NCBI RefSeq assembly: GCF_032118995.1
Contig: NC_092669.1
Span: forward strand, 3,967,501-4,031,500
Direction of reading: 5' to 3'
Origin: Asterias amurensis
Lineage: Eukaryota; Echinodermata; Asteroidea; Forcipulatida; Asteriidae
DNA: 64,000 nt
Below, piece after piece: positions 33,666 to 45,476 of the stretch (the stretch's first letter is position 1; each line of letters starts with the position of its first letter). Both the position numbers and the translations under genes were made by a program. Under the pieces are notes generated by a model. The model was not told the origin of the DNA. It searched no databases and was given only the letters and a program-made list of their open reading frames with translations.

Positions 33666-33790
33666 ACTTAAAGGCCCTGGACACTATTGGTAAATACTCA
33701 AAATAATTGTACTCATAAAAACTTACTTTTACGTCATTGCACTAAGTCAATGTTTGTTTTACGGCACTTGTTTTGTGTGGAAAATTTCAG
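33666..33790 (+). repeat. Family A left end fused to a shared sequence
   Basis: The MITE stub ends at 33729, where ACGTCATTGCACTAAGTCAA begins. That stretch also occurs at 40137-40200 after TTT, suggesting a shared older repeat. Confidence 0.55.
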
Positions 33791-33898
33791 CTGATTTTAA
33801 GCGAATGTTTTTAATGTACAAAAGATGTTTCTTTTTGACACCACGGCATCACTTTGGTGATAGTTGTTAGAAGCGTGGATATGAATAAGTTTGTTTCC

Positions 33899-34321
33899 TT
33901 TTCGATATTGGATATTGGGACATTCCCATGGGTTTGTACAGCGAATATTGATGTTGCCTTTTCGATGTTGGATATTGGGCATTCCCATAGGTTTGTACAG
34001 CGAATGTCTTCCCTGTACATCAATGTTGGACATTCCCATAGGTTTGTACAGTAAATGTCTACCTTGTACATCCAATATTGGATATTGGACATTCACATAG
34101 GTTTGCACGGTGAATGTCTACCTTGTACATCTAATATTGGATGTTGGACATTCCCATAGGTTTGTACAGTGAATGTCTACCTTGTACATCCAATATTGGA
34201 TATTGGACATTCCCGTAAGTTTGTACAGCGAATGTCGATATTGCTATTTCGATATTATATTGGACATTCCTATAAGCTTGTACGGCGTATATCGATGTTG
34301 CCTTTTTGATATTGGATATTA
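33899..34321. repeat. Minisatellite block 1, ~58-bp unit
   Basis: About seven diverged units of ATTGGACATTCCCATAGG, TTTGTACAGTGAATGTC and TACCTTGTACATC. Frames on both strands stay open only because the period is compatible, so no protein is called. Confidence 0.9.
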
Positions 34322-34480
34322 ACTCATCTTAACTTAGGATTAATCTTAGGACTTAGGACGAGTTAAGTTCCGTATATCCGAAGACGTAGGACACATTGAA
34401 CTTGAACCCGCATCCTAAGTATGGGCAGGGTTACTCGTCCCAACTCGAGATGGGATTACTAGCGATTCGTGAAATCGGCT
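34322..34480. mobile_element. Family H hairpin element, decayed
   Basis: CTTAACTTAGGATTAATC on the left and GTCCCAACTCGAGATGGG then CGTGAAATCGGCTG on the right resemble the H relative at 41187-41352. Confidence 0.5.
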
Positions 34481-34682
34481 GCAGCGCCTTTAAGTTCACA
34501 CGGGTGTGATTTCTCTTTATATCAGCGCGTCATCCAGTGAGGGGGAGGCTCAAACTTATCCATTATTAATCCTGTATATGCATTCAGGATGAATTGCTGT
34601 TGCGCTGTATACGTGGTGGAATTATGAATGAATGGGTTGCATAACTTATCCTATATCCCGAACGAATTATGCCCAAGTGGAA

Positions 34683-34965
34683 GTGTCGTAGCCGAGTGGT
34701 TAAAAGCTCAGACTTAAACTTTAGTGTTTCTGATCAGCAGAGTGTGAGTTCGAATCACCAGCCGTGACACTTGTGTCCCCATTGCTTCTTCCTTCGGGTG
34801 AGACGTATGGGACGTAAAGCCGTTGGTCCCGTGTGTTGTATAACACATGTAAAAGAACCCAATGCACTTATCGAAAAGAGAAGGGGTTCGCCCCGATGTT
34901 CCTGACTGTGGCTCCTGTGTGCCCCGTAGCACCTTGTAAACCCATAAGGTGCAGCATAATTGGGT
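34683..34965 (+). mobile_element. tRNA-derived SINE family A
   Basis: Head GTCGTAGCCGAGTGGTTAA (A box), GAGTTCGAATC (B box), GGGACGTAAAGCCGTTGG, AGAACCCAATGCACTTATCG. Confidence 0.85.
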
Positions 34966-35029
34966 CGCAGAATTCATCAATGCAATAACCTATCTTTCTG
35001 AAAGTTTATATTAATACTCAGCACCAAAT

Positions 35030-35197
35030 TCGAAACTTGAGGTCTCGAAATCAAATTCTTGAAAACTACGTCACTTCAGATGGAGCTTGTTTCTCACAAT
35101 GTTTTATATTATCAACAGTTCCCCATTACTTGTGATCAAGAAAGGTTTTATAATAATTGTTTTGAGTAATTACAGATAGTGTCCACTGCCTTTAAAT
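35030..35197 (-). mobile_element. Family A MITE, right half
   Basis: From GAAACTTGAGGTCTCGAAATC to the terminus GATAGTGTCCACTGCC with TTAA. Confidence 0.8.
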
Positions 35198-35287
35198 TAA
35201 AAAGCAATTTGCCACACCAAGCCCACAACCACACAACTAAATCACAACGACTTGAAAAAACCCATTAAGATTTGTACATAGTTACTT

Positions 35288-35400
35288 TTAATAAATGGAA
35301 ATTTGCATCGGGGATAAAGAATATCAATTTTGGTTTTAACCATATGCACCGATGTGTGTATACTCTCCCGAGCTCTGTGAAAACAAATCACAGACATTAC
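35288..35400 (-). mobile_element. SINE family B body without head
   Basis: In reverse it contains CTGTGATTTGTTTTCACAG, CACATCGGTGCATATGG and the tail TTTATCCCCGATGCAAATTT. Confidence 0.6.
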
Positions 35401-35429
35401 TTGATTATTTTGAAAGATCGTTCAAAACC

Positions 35430-35957
35430 TCATCGGCAAAACTATATAACATCATTATGAAAATTGCAGTTGACCCTATACCTATACTGTTGTTTAAAAG
35501 GCATCAGACAAAATAATTATTAGCATAACACCTTACTTGGTAACGAGCAGTGGGGAGAGGTTGATAGTGTAAAACATTGTGAGAAACAGCTCCCTCTGGA
35601 GTGGAGTAGTTTTCGAGAAAGAAGCAATTTTCCAAGAATTTGAATTTCGAGACCTTTGATTTAGAATTTAAGGTCTCGAAATCAAGCATATGATAGCAAA
35701 CACTTCGTGTGACCATGGTGCGACATGGGTGTTTTTTTTCTTTCATTAATATCTCGCAACTTTGCCGACTGATTGAGCTCAAATTTTCACAGGTTTGTTA
35801 TTTTATGCATATGTTGAGATACACCAAGTGAAAAGACTGGTCTTTGAAAATTACCAATAGTGTCCAGTGTCTTTAAACTCGGTCTCCATCGGCAAAACTA
35901 TATTAACATCATTATGCAGATTGCAGTGGGCCCTATACCCATACTGTTGTTTTAAGG
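35430..35957 (+). repeat. ~70-bp direct duplication flanking a MITE
   Basis: ATCGGCAAAACTATAT, ACATCATTATG and CTATACCTATACTGTTG-type sequence occur at 35430-35495 and again at 35884-35957, with family A between. Confidence 0.85.
35494..35876 (+). mobile_element. Family A TTAA MITE
   Basis: TTAA both sides. The left terminus has a small internal deletion (AGGCATCAGAC then AAAATAATTATT). Confidence 0.85.
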
Positions 35958-36107
35958 GTTGTTCTGGCCTCTCCACATAAGGACAAACCAAAAGGTCAGG
36001 TGGTTCAGATAGCTATATTAGAGCGAGGTGATGGGTATAACCCCGTAGGTTATGTGAGAACGCTGAACACATAATGTCCTTTCACTACTAAAGTTAGTTT
36101 GGTATCG

Positions 36108-36885
36108 GCTATTGGACATTCACATTATGTTTGTACAGCGAATATCGGTGTTGCTTTTTAGATGATGGGATACTGGACATTCCCATGGGTTTGTACAGTG
36201 AATGTATACATTTTACATTGTTATTGGATATTGGACATTCCCATAGGTTTGTACAGTGAATGTCTTCCCTGTACATCAATGTTGGACATTCCAGTAGGTT
36301 TGTACAGTGAATGTCTACCTTGTACATTGATATTGGATGTTGGACATTCCCATAGGATTTGTACAGTGAATGTATACCTTGTACGTTGATATCGGATACT
36401 GGACATTTCCATAGGTTTGTACAGTGAATGTCTACCTTGTACATTGATATTGGCTATTGGACATTCCCGTAGGTTTGTACAGTGAATATCTACCTTGTAC
36501 ATTGATATTTGATGTTGGACATTCCCATAGGATTTGTACAGTGAATGTATACCTTGTACATTGATATTGGATATTGGACATTCCCATAGGTTTGTACAGT
36601 GAATGTAGTTCTTGTACATCGACATTGATTATGGGGAACACTGAACGAATGCCCATTCGCTAATAATACGTGAAAGTGTTTACGTTTTATTTCAATGGTA
36701 TAGTTGATATTGAATATTGGACATTAACATTAGTTTGTACAGTAAATATCGGTATTGCTTTTGGCGATAATGGATTTTGGACATTCCCATGGGTTTACAG
36801 TGAATGTCTACATTGTACATCAATATTGGATATTTGGACATTTCCGTTGGTTTCTTCAGTGAATGTCTCGTTGTACACCAATATT
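36108..36885. repeat. Minisatellite block 2, ~58-bp unit
   Basis: About nine or ten units of the same motif as block 1, with higher-order alternation (CCATAGGTTTGTACAG versus CCATAGGATTTGTACAG) and diverged edge units to 36885. Confidence 0.9.
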
Positions 36886-37508
36886 GGATTAAGTTTGTTT
36901 GTGCACACAAAAGGATAAAGTACACTTGTTAAAATGGGTCCACATAGACTAACCAGCCATCCCACACTATTTGTCAACCTCTGAGTTAACCCACCCAGAT
37001 ATCCCTACAGTGAAGAGTGATGTTTACGAGTAGTTCAAAATTAAAATCAGGGGAATCGATCCACACATTTTGTAGTTATTAAAACAAAGTATGAGGCTTG
37101 TCCATCCGCCCTAACCCCTCGGCTGTCCAGTTTGGCTCTTATGGTCACTGTGTGTTTGCTGAAAATTAATTGATACACTTTTACAGGTGAAAGTATCGGG
37201 GCTATTTTTGAAATGATATTCGTGTCACATTTCCCTGTCTCAAATAGATTGTTTCTTACAATTTCTCGCAACTGAAAACCGCAAACTAGATCGATTGAAA
37301 CTTGACCACCGTGTAAATACACTTAGAGAACAGGTATTTCATTTGGCATATCAGTTTGCTTGATGTTGACAGAGTGCTGGAAAGAGCTCTTAAACGAGGT
37401 TCGCACCTTGCATCCCCATCGATTATCTTGGTCAAGAATTGTTTTCGTTTCTACATCTACATCTCTCACATCTATGATAAATTAGCCTTTTAAAGGTATG
37501 GTGGACAC
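36886..37508. other. No gene seen
   Basis: A minus-strand open frame at 37047-37322 has no motif. A phrase near 37450-37490 (CTATGATAAATTAGCC) is echoed near 37890. Confidence 0.35.
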
Positions 37509-37756
37509 CAGGGGCCAATTTCATAGAGCTGCTTAAGCAAAAAAATTGCTTAAGCACGAAAATAGCTCGCTTATTTTACACAGGTTACTGGCAAAAATTT
37601 CATGCCATATACATTGCTTGTGACTGGTATTTAGCTGTTGTTTGCTTAGCATAACAATTCAGTTGAGTCTTGGCTGGTAATCTGATTTTACTAAGCAAGG
37701 AGTTATTTGCTTAAGCAAAATTTTGTGCTTAAGCAGCTCTATGAAATTGGGCCCAT
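37509..37756. mobile_element. Hairpin element family G
   Basis: GGGGCCAATTTCATAGAGC and GCTCTATGAAATTGGGCCC as inverted ends, with GCTTAAGCA palindromes inside. Confidence 0.85.
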
Positions 37757-39295
37757 ATGGGTGCACTCTTTGGTTTGAGTGTTTACACACGTTACCCAAA
37801 CCTAGTGCCATAGTATGTTATTGTGTCCACGATATCTCAAAATGGCTTATGCAACCTGTCAAAGCCTCTACGCCTCTATATATCTACACCTTTGATAAAT
37901 TATCTTTTTGGGGCCTGGTGGACATTTTAGAGTTTACTGTTCGGTTTGTGTGTATACAGACAGAATTTACCCAAGCCTAACAGTGTCATAGTATTGCGTC
38001 CACCATTATCTCAAAATGGCTTACACTTGTCGAAAGCTTTTCAGCATCTGGATGAGGTGGGAAGACGATGAAGAAATTCTAGCTTAGAGGAAAAACCCTA
38101 GAGAATTATTCCAGCGAGAACCCATACAGTCAGATAGATGAACTGAAAAATTCAATCCACAAAATGTGTCCCATACGAAATCTGCTGAGCACGTTCAAAT
38201 AAACAGCTACTTGAACAAAAATGTGCAAAATGGGAATTCCATTAAAACTTGTTTTTAATGTATTTCTTTATCATTGTATTATTAACTTTGTTATTAAACA
38301 CTTCTAAACTTTGCGTTTTATCGATCAAAAAATAAGACCAATACCTCAAGGTTTAAAAAAATTAGCTACATACTATTTGCCGTTGGCGGCGTGTTTCTCA
38401 ATGGCTGTCCTTTGACGTCACGTGAGCCTTGCCGTGTATAAACCTTCATGCAACAAAGCGGCTACAAAAAACCGAGCGCCAGTAAGCAAAGCCATGCAAA
38501 TTGACTCAGTGTGTATACCCTTCATGTAACATGTACTTCGAGTCCAAGTTGTAATTTCAAGTAATCTTTCATTTCGAATATTTCCCTGTAGTGTTTTAAT
38601 CTAAGATTTGTAATCACGTCTTTATTTTCTAAAATAGTGGAGTCTGTATGTCCGGCTTAATGCTAAGGAGATAAGTATCTTTTCTACTTCGAAATCGACC
38701 ACGGTCAAAGCTTTAGATCTGTACGGATTAGATTCTAGTTCAATTTAGATCTCGGAGTAAAGAGGTTTTTGTCTCCCCACCTCCTTTTTTTTTGGGGGGG
38801 GGGACACGTGTTAATCTGACAGAGTGGGCCAAACATCTCATCGGTTTTAAGATCTACTGTACAGTATTAATCATTTTCTAAAAATAACAGCAGGCTAACG
38901 TCTTCAGATCTAGGCTGCACTTTAGCTTGACCCACTGCGAGTAAATCAATGACGTGGGTGCCCTATACCCTACGGGCGGCCAGGAGCGCTGGGCTTGGTT
39001 GATGGAGCGGAAGGTACACGCTAGCCGTGGGCCGTTAAAACGCCCTCTCAGTCACCCTGGATTCTCACTCACCCCGGCTTGCATTTAGTGATTTTTTTAT
39101 TACCTTAGTGCGGCCTCGACGTCGATGTTCCACCTTGGTCTCATGATCAAACATTTGTTTTATTTAGGAATTCAAGTTACAAACATTTAAGTGTCGAATC
39201 AAAGATGTTCTGATTTGGGGGAAATAACACCGAACATTTTAGATTTAAATTTGACATTTTATATGTGAAAAGTTTACACTAGCATTTAAAGGGAA
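37757..39295. other. Longest repeat-poor stretch; no gene seen
   Basis: Contains GTGGACATTTTAGAG (an echo of the DNA left of the family G element), a composite TGACGTCACGTGAG (CRE-like plus E-box) near 38415 and a G run at 38798-38809. I could not assemble exons on either strand. A promoter near 38.4 kb is possible but unsupported. Confidence 0.3.
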
Positions 39296-39663
39296 GGTAC
39301 ACTATTGGTAATTGTCAAAGACCAGTGTTCTCACTTGGTGTATCTCAGCACATGCATAAAATAACAAACCTGTGAAAATTTGAGCTTAATATGGTCATCG
39401 GAGTTGGGAGAAAATTAAGAAAGAAAAAAACATCCTTGTTGGACGAGTTTGTGTGCTTTCAGATAGGAATAAAAGACTTCTAGCTAGAAGTCTTTTATTA
39501 TTTTAGTGAGAAATTACCTCTATTTCAAAATGTATGCTACTTCAGAAGGAGCCGTTGCCCACAATGTTTTAAACTATCAACAGCTCTCCAATGCTCTTTA
39601 CCAAGTCAGTTTTTAAGTTAATATTTGTTTCGAGTAATTACCAAATGTGTACCTTCCCTTTAA
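39296..39663 (-). mobile_element. Family A variant MITE with internal hairpin
   Basis: Termini AGGGAAGGTACACTATTGG and CCAAATGTGTACCTTCCCT, with inner GACTTCTAGCTAGAAGTC. It is the inverse counterpart of 1973-2356. Confidence 0.85.
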
Positions 39664-39790
39664 AAGCACTGGACCTCTGTGGTAATTGTCAAAGACCAAT
39701 ATTCGCACTGGGTATCCCAACATGTGCATAAAATAACAAACATATAAAAGGGTGGATTCAATTGGTCATCGAAGTTGGTTGAGAATATTA
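39660..39790 (-). mobile_element. Family A MITE fragment, shared TTAA
   Basis: Starts at the same TTAA that ends the previous copy (AAGCACTGGACCTCTGTGG) and breaks off after the GTCATCGAAGTTG block. Confidence 0.7.
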
Positions 39791-40609
39791 AATGAACACC
39801 AATGGAATATCCATGTTACGCATTCACATTTTCGACACAATAATCAAAATACAAATCTAATCCCCTAAATACTTAACCGCTTATGGTATCACACTAATCC
39901 TCTTTTTGGAGTGCCAACAAGTAAAATAGAATCAGCTTTAATAGATCATAGCTTCAAAATCCCACCCCTTCGGGCTGAAGTAGTTCAAGAGGAAATAAAA
40001 TGCGCACAGAATCTGCCAGAAGCTTTGGTCAATCCCTCGTCAAGGTAGATGGATTTTAGTGATCGCTATCTCTGCGTCGCTCCATTCTGTTTAGACCTGC
40101 TCCAATTGACATGACCTTTGAACCTTTGACGTCATCCTTTTACGTCATTGCACTTAGTCAAAGTTTGTTTTACGGCACTCGTTTTATTTCGGAATTTTAT
40201 AGTTGTTTTGAGATGCAGCTGCATTTATTTGAGGGTTGTGACTGCCTTTGATACAGTGTTCAAATTGATGACGTAGTGTGGCTATGGCTAATTAGTGTGT
40301 TACTACTTCCTATTCTACAACGCTGCTGCATCAGCCAGCAAGCGCATGGCTTAAGACAGAGTCGTTGGCATGCGGTTGGTTGATGCAACAGCATTGTCAA
40401 ACAATTGTTTTGTGTTTTTGTGTAAAAACAACATTTAACCATTTTGCTATTTTGTCAAAATGGTAGGCATGATACAAAATGACGCAAATCTTGTAATTGT
40501 GTGATGTAAATGCCTCTAATCAGTGTTAGTGATTGTAGTTAATTGGTCAACGGTAGGTAAAGAACACAAAGGCAAATTGTGTATCTACCCTGTTGTCGTT
40601 GTGTGTGTT
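39791..40609. other. No gene seen
   Basis: The only recognisable part is 40137-40200, shared with 33729-33790. An imperfect inverted pair around TGATGCAACAGC/GCTGCTGCATCA lies near 40322-40393. Confidence 0.35.
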
Positions 40610-40976
40610 TTAAAGACACTGGAAACTATTGGTAATTGTCAAAGACCAGTCTTCTCACTTGGTGTATCTCAACATATACATATAATAACAAACCTGTGAA
40701 AATTTGAGCTCAATCGGTCGTCGAAGTTGCGCGATAAAAGTGAAAGAAAAAATATCCTTGTCACACGATGCCTGATTTCAAGACCTCAAGTTCTAAACTT
40801 GAGGTTTCTAAATCAAATTCGTGGAAATTACTTCTTTCTCGAAAACTACATCATTTCAGAGGGAGCCGTTTCTCACAATGTTTTATACTATCAACCTCTC
40901 CCCATTATTCGTTACCAAGTAAGGTTTCATGCTAATAATTATTTTGAGTAACTACTAATAGTGTCCACTGCCTTTA
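40610..40976 (-). mobile_element. Family A TTAA MITE, full length
   Basis: Termini AGACACTGGAAACTATTGG and TAATAGTGTCCACTGCC, TTAA both sides. Confidence 0.85.
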
Positions 40977-41186
40977 AAAAGTGAAAGTTAATTACAGTCT
41001 GTTCGGCTCCAGGCTATGTAGAAATAAGAGTGCTCAACAAACAATTTCTTGCAATTAAGTTTTACCCTAACACCGATGCAAATTAATGATAAAGCACTGT
41101 CAACATAACACTGTTTGAGTATTGCATGGGACGTTAGCTTCGAGTACCGCGCAGCCAACCTCTATCGAATGGTTAAAGGCACAGCC

Positions 41187-41352
41187 GTCGATTTCACAAA
41201 ACTCTTCCTTAATTAAGACTAGTCTTATAGGACTTATGACGAGTTCCAACCCTGCACTGTAGCATGCAGATCTTAAGATTAATCTTAAGTTAGGACGAGT
41301 TGTCCTAACTCGAGATAAGACGAGTCCCAACTCTTTGTGAAATCGACGGCTG
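41187..41352. mobile_element. Family H-related hairpin element
   Basis: CAGCCGTCGATTTCACAAA is inverted at the right end as TTTGTGAAATCGACGGCTG. The arms hold GACTAGTC and GACGAGTT repeats. It abuts a family A copy and has replaced that copy's terminus. Confidence 0.75.
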
Positions 41353-42049
41353 GACACTATTGGTAATTTCTCAAAATGATTATAAGCATACAAACTTACT
41401 TGGTAACGAGCAATGTGGAGCTGTTGATAAGTTTAAATCATTGTGAGAAACAGCTTCCTCTAAAAGTAACGTATAGTTTTTCAGAAAGAGGTTATTTATC
41501 ACTAAAATAATCAAAGACTTCATGATGAGGCCTTTGGAATTGTCAAAGACCAGTATTCTCACGTGGTGTATACCCCAACATCGTATCCATACCCATAGAA
41601 TAAAAACCTGTGTACACTTTGGACACAAATGGTCATCGAAGTTACAAGCAAATAATGAAAGAAAAAACAGACTTGTTGCACAAATTTGTGTGCTTCCAGA
41701 CGCCATGTTTTGGGCTACATTTAGGTCCGGGCTACATTTAGGGCTCGGGCTACATTACGGTGCCGCACAGACGCCAAAAAGGGGCTTCAGGCCTGAAGTC
41801 TTTTCATATTTGGACGAGAAACTACCTCTTTCCCAAAAACTAGGCCCCTTCAAAATCTAATTCTGAGGTCTCGAAATCAAATTCAAATATTTTCGTGGAA
41901 AATTACTTCTTTCTCGAAAACTATTACTTCAGAGGGAGCCGTTTTTCACAATATTTTATACTGTCAACAGCTCTCCACTGCTTGTTACCAATTAGTACCT
42001 TTTTTTGCTAACATTTTGAGTAATTACCAACAGAGTCAAGTGCCTTTAA
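41353..42049. mobile_element. Two head-on partial family A MITEs
   Basis: A plus-oriented left half (41353-41530) meets a minus-oriented copy (41531-42049). The second carries a short insertion with three GGGCTACATT repeats (41710-41756). Confidence 0.65.
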
Positions 42050-42432
42050 AGGAACACGTTGCCTTGGATAGGTCGAGTTGGTCTTTGAAAAGAGTTTTGT
42101 GACCGTTTGTTATAAAATGCATATGGTTAGAAAGATGATGTAAAAGTAGAATACAATGATCTACACAAATATGCCTTCAAATTGCGTGGTTTTCTTTTTA
42201 CCTCGTCCAATAACACGGTCGGCCATTTATGGGAGTCAAAATTTTGACTCCCATAAATGGCCGACCGTGATAGTTCACGACGTAAAAAGAAAACCGTGCA
42301 ATTTTGAGTGATACTTGTGTGGATCATTATATTCTACTTTTAAAACATCTTTCTAATCATATACATTTCATAACAAACGGTTTCAAACGCTTTTTATAGA
42401 CCAACTCGTCCGATCCAAGGCAACGTGTTCCT
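42050..42432. mobile_element. Palindromic MITE family B, complete
   Basis: Ends AGGAACACGTTGCCTTGG and CCAAGGCAACGTGTTCCT, TTAA at 42046-42049 and 42433-42436, and a near-perfect foldback centred on AAAATTTTGACTCCC. It begins at the TTAA that ends the preceding family A copy. Confidence 0.9.
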
Positions 42433-42691
42433 TTAAGTGACAAACACAATTGTGGAATTTAAATCCAGCAAATCTAAAATCACCGAAGATTCTGTCAATC
42501 CAGGTTCGCCGTTCTCCCGAAAGACGGTCGGGAGGCTATGCGACCTTTTTTTTCTTGGCATTTCACCAAAGTACAGCTTTTCCCCGAGCAGAAAAGGTCA
42601 CAAACAATTTAATTCCTCTTGTTAAGGATGATTGTCACTTATTTGTGGCTAAAAGTACTCCCAAGACATGTTTTCTATTCCCATTCGAAAT

Positions 42692-43193
42692 TTAAAGTCA
42701 CCTGGAAATAGAGGGGTTTTTTTTCAAACATAAGAGTATATGCTTAAGAACAATAAAACATTTTTTTTAGTAATTGTTTGTCACGATTTATATGTTTAAA
42801 AAATATATAAAGTTGTTTGGGGGCTGACTCCGCCTACCCCTTTTGTGACGTCAATCGAGACAGACTTTGCCTGCAATGCGTATAGTTAACACACGTGCAA
42901 AGTACATGTACGTCCAAGTCGTGAGTTGCCGGGAAAAAAAACAACTCACGACTTGATCCGTACATGTACTTTGCAATTGTTGTTTACTCTACGCATTACA
43001 GGCAAAGTCTGCCTCGATTGACGTCACGAACAGCGCCCTCTCGGGTCGGGGTCTACTCTTAAATTTGTAAATAACATAAGAACTGATTTTTTTAAACCTT
43101 AGTTAACTGTTTATTCACATTCCACTCATCAAAACACATATATTAGTGACAAAAGCTTTATTTTGAAAAAATACCACTTCCAGGTGACTTTAA
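42692..43193. mobile_element. TTAA element family I with central palindrome
   Basis: Termini AGTCACCTGGAA and TTCCAGGTGACT with TTAA flanks. Inside, 42846-43027 is a long inverted repeat (GTGACGTCAATCGAGACAG and its inverse). 42433-42691, to the left, holds nothing I can name. Confidence 0.75.
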
Positions 43194-43258
43194 TTCTTCT
43201 GTATTGACTTATATAGCAGACAAACTCTCAAACTGTTGTAATTGGTTTTCTTGAAAAC

Positions 43259-43405
43259 TATTTTTTTCTTCCGTTATTCTCTCGCAACTTCGAGGACAAA
43301 TTGAGCCCAAATTCCAAGGGTTTGTTATTTTGTGCATAATATGTATATTATACACCATGTGCGAATACTGGTCTTTAGTGTTTCAAAGGTGTCCAGTGCC
43401 TTTAA
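43259..43405 (+). mobile_element. Family A MITE, right third
   Basis: TTATTCTCTCGCAACTTCG through GTGTCCAGTGCC and TTAA. Confidence 0.7.
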
Positions 43406-43578
43406 TGCTACATGTAACCCCGCGAAATCAGGTTTTTAGATCAGTGTCTCAATTATGACTTCCTTTTAAAGGGCCGAAAAATGGTCCATAACGTTCAGAC
43501 TTAAAAATAAACAAGGATTTTGTTTTTATATCTTTATGTGAAACACCCTTGGGATTTCGTTTTCATCCCGTAAACAAC

Positions 43579-43791
43579 TAGACTTGTGGACAAGTCGTTA
43601 AATGCCTGTTGCGGTGATAGCGTTCCGACTCTCCCCGCGATTCCCGCGTTATTCTACTATACTGCTGTCGCGACTACGGTCCCATTGAACTAAAAGTCGG
43701 CACCCAGCAGTTCGCGATCTCGCCATAGCACCGCCACAACTCGATTATCTCACCGCGTGGGACCATTAACGACTTGTCCACAAGTCTAAGT
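43579..43791. mobile_element. GC-balanced hairpin-ended element family K
   Basis: AGACTTGTGGACAAGTCG at the left and CGACTTGTCCACAAGTCT at the right enclose about 170 bp rich in CG (GCGATTCCCGCG, GTCGCGACTACGG, CAGTTCGCGATCTCG). No open frame. 43406-43578 and 43792-44087 hold no gene. Confidence 0.65.
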
Positions 43792-44087
43792 AACAGCATG
43801 TAAGGTAAGAATTTTGTCCACTTTTATTTCCCCCGATGGGTTGATATGAAACTCTCCGGAAATCATGTTTCCAAAGATCGTGTGCAAATAACATCCAATT
43901 TATCGTGTCTCATGTGTTTTCTAAGAAAGGGGAGATTTGCGATATAGTGCAGTTGCCAATAGTTATTGTCACCTTAATAGCTTGAAAGGTTTTACCATGG
44001 CGACGCAACACGCTCATAACACGCGTCTCTGTGAATTTGAAAAAGAACACATTAAAGGCATGGGCATGTTTGGATTGTCAAAGACCG

Positions 44088-44219
44088 GGGGCAATTTTTA
44101 CAAAGGGATAGGACTAGTTACAACTTAAGGACTAGTCCTAGGAGATATTAAACACGTATCGCTAGTCCTAAAGACTCGTCCTAATTCGAGATAAGATAAC
44201 TTTTTGTGAAATCCACCCA
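44088..44219. mobile_element. Family H hairpin element, decayed
   Basis: ATAGGACTAGTTACAACTT with GACTAGTCCTAGG on the left and TAGTCCTAAAGACTCG then TTTTTGTGAAATCCACCC on the right. Confidence 0.6.
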
Positions 44220-44534
44220 AATATTCTCGCACTTGATTGGTGTATCCCAACCTATGCAACGCATAATAAACCTGTGGAAATTGGGGCTCAAATGGTCATC
44301 GAAGTTGCAAGAGAATAATGACAGAAAAAACACCCTTGTTGCACAGATTGTGTGCCGAAATCAAGCATCTGAAATAGTGACAAGGGTGTTTTTTCTTCCA
44401 TTATTCTCTCGCAACTTCGATGACCAATAATTGAGTTCAAATTTTCACAGGTTTGTTATTGTTTGCATATGTTGAGATACAGCAAGTGAGAAGACTGGTC
44501 TTTGACAATTGCAAATAGTGTCCAGTGTCTTTAA
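44220..44534. mobile_element. Two inverted right halves of family A
   Basis: A minus-oriented half (44220-44360) faces a plus-oriented half (44375-44534), with the normal middle missing. 44535-44822 contains no recognised feature. Confidence 0.65.
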
Positions 44535-44822
44535 GATATTCTGAAATACTCAATAACTTTTGAAGGGGCGAGGTTGCATTCAATACGCCAACCTGTGCTA
44601 AGTGATTCTTACCTCTACGCTGGTGCTAAAGGGCCTATGGTATTTCCAATTTAATTAAACCGTACATTGGTAATACGAGTAGGCTCAGCATATAATTAAC
44701 TGGAATCATTTATTTCTCTGTTCCTCAGTTTCAGGGCTGCCCTCAGAAAAAAATGTCACAGTGTGAATCCAGGCCTGTACTTTTGATCAAAGGGTATTTC
44801 AGAGACTATTGGCCATGGTGTG

Positions 44823-45146
44823 TTAAAGGCAACTGACACCTTGGGAAATAATTGTCAAGGACCAGTATTCTCACTTGGTAATTCCAACATATGCTCAAAA
44901 TAACAAGTCTGTGAAAATGTGTACTCATTGATCACTGGAGTTGCATGAGAATAACGCCAGAAATAACACCCTTGTCTTTTAATATTTGAGTGAGAAATAA
45001 TATCCTTCTCGAATACTATACGTATACTTCAGAGGGAGCCGTTTCTCACAATATTTTTTACTATCAACAGCTCTCAATTGCTCGTTACCAAGTAAGTTTC
45101 TATGCTAACAATTATTTTGAGTAATTACATGTACCCGGTGCCTTTA
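44823..45146 (-). mobile_element. Family A MITE, internally deleted
   Basis: TTAA at both ends. The palindromic centre is lost, giving about 320 bp. Confidence 0.8.
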
Positions 45147-45163
45147 ACATCGCTATTTAATAT

Positions 45164-45395
45164 AGATGGTCAGTTCTGGGTTTGTTAACACCGCCCATCA
45201 CTTAGAAACAGAGTAAACGAATTGCCTCTGGGGTGGAACATAGTTGTGTTATCGTAACCGGACGAACTGTGGCCAATCGCTCTAAGTAAACCAGCCTTTT
45301 ACATCAACGTGTACTGCCTTAAAGTGGTTCCGTAAACACAGAAAGAGGAATATAACAACCTCTTCAAACACTACACTGCGAGTAAAGTATCGCGT
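45164..45395 (+). repeat. Left arm of inverted duplication around the GPCR
   Basis: GATGGTCAGTTCTGGGTT, AACACCGCCCATCACTTA, GTAAACCAGCCTTTTACATC and GAGGAATATAACAACCTCTT are found in inverted order at 49548-49786. Small substitutions and indels separate the arms. Confidence 0.85.
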
Positions 45396-45476
45396 AGTGT
45401 CTTAAGACGATCATATGCAAGGACAGTGTGAGATACAAGACTGATCTCCGATGAGCTGAATGGCTCTGCACACGTT

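Noticed and set aside
33797-34108. Open frames of 93-103 residues on the minus strand
   Set aside because: Same minisatellite explanation as block 2.
36221-36625. 134-residue and overlapping minus-strand open frames
   Set aside because: They translate the 58-bp minisatellite in several frames at once; repeated YKPMGMSN-type peptides reflect repeat periodicity, not a protein.
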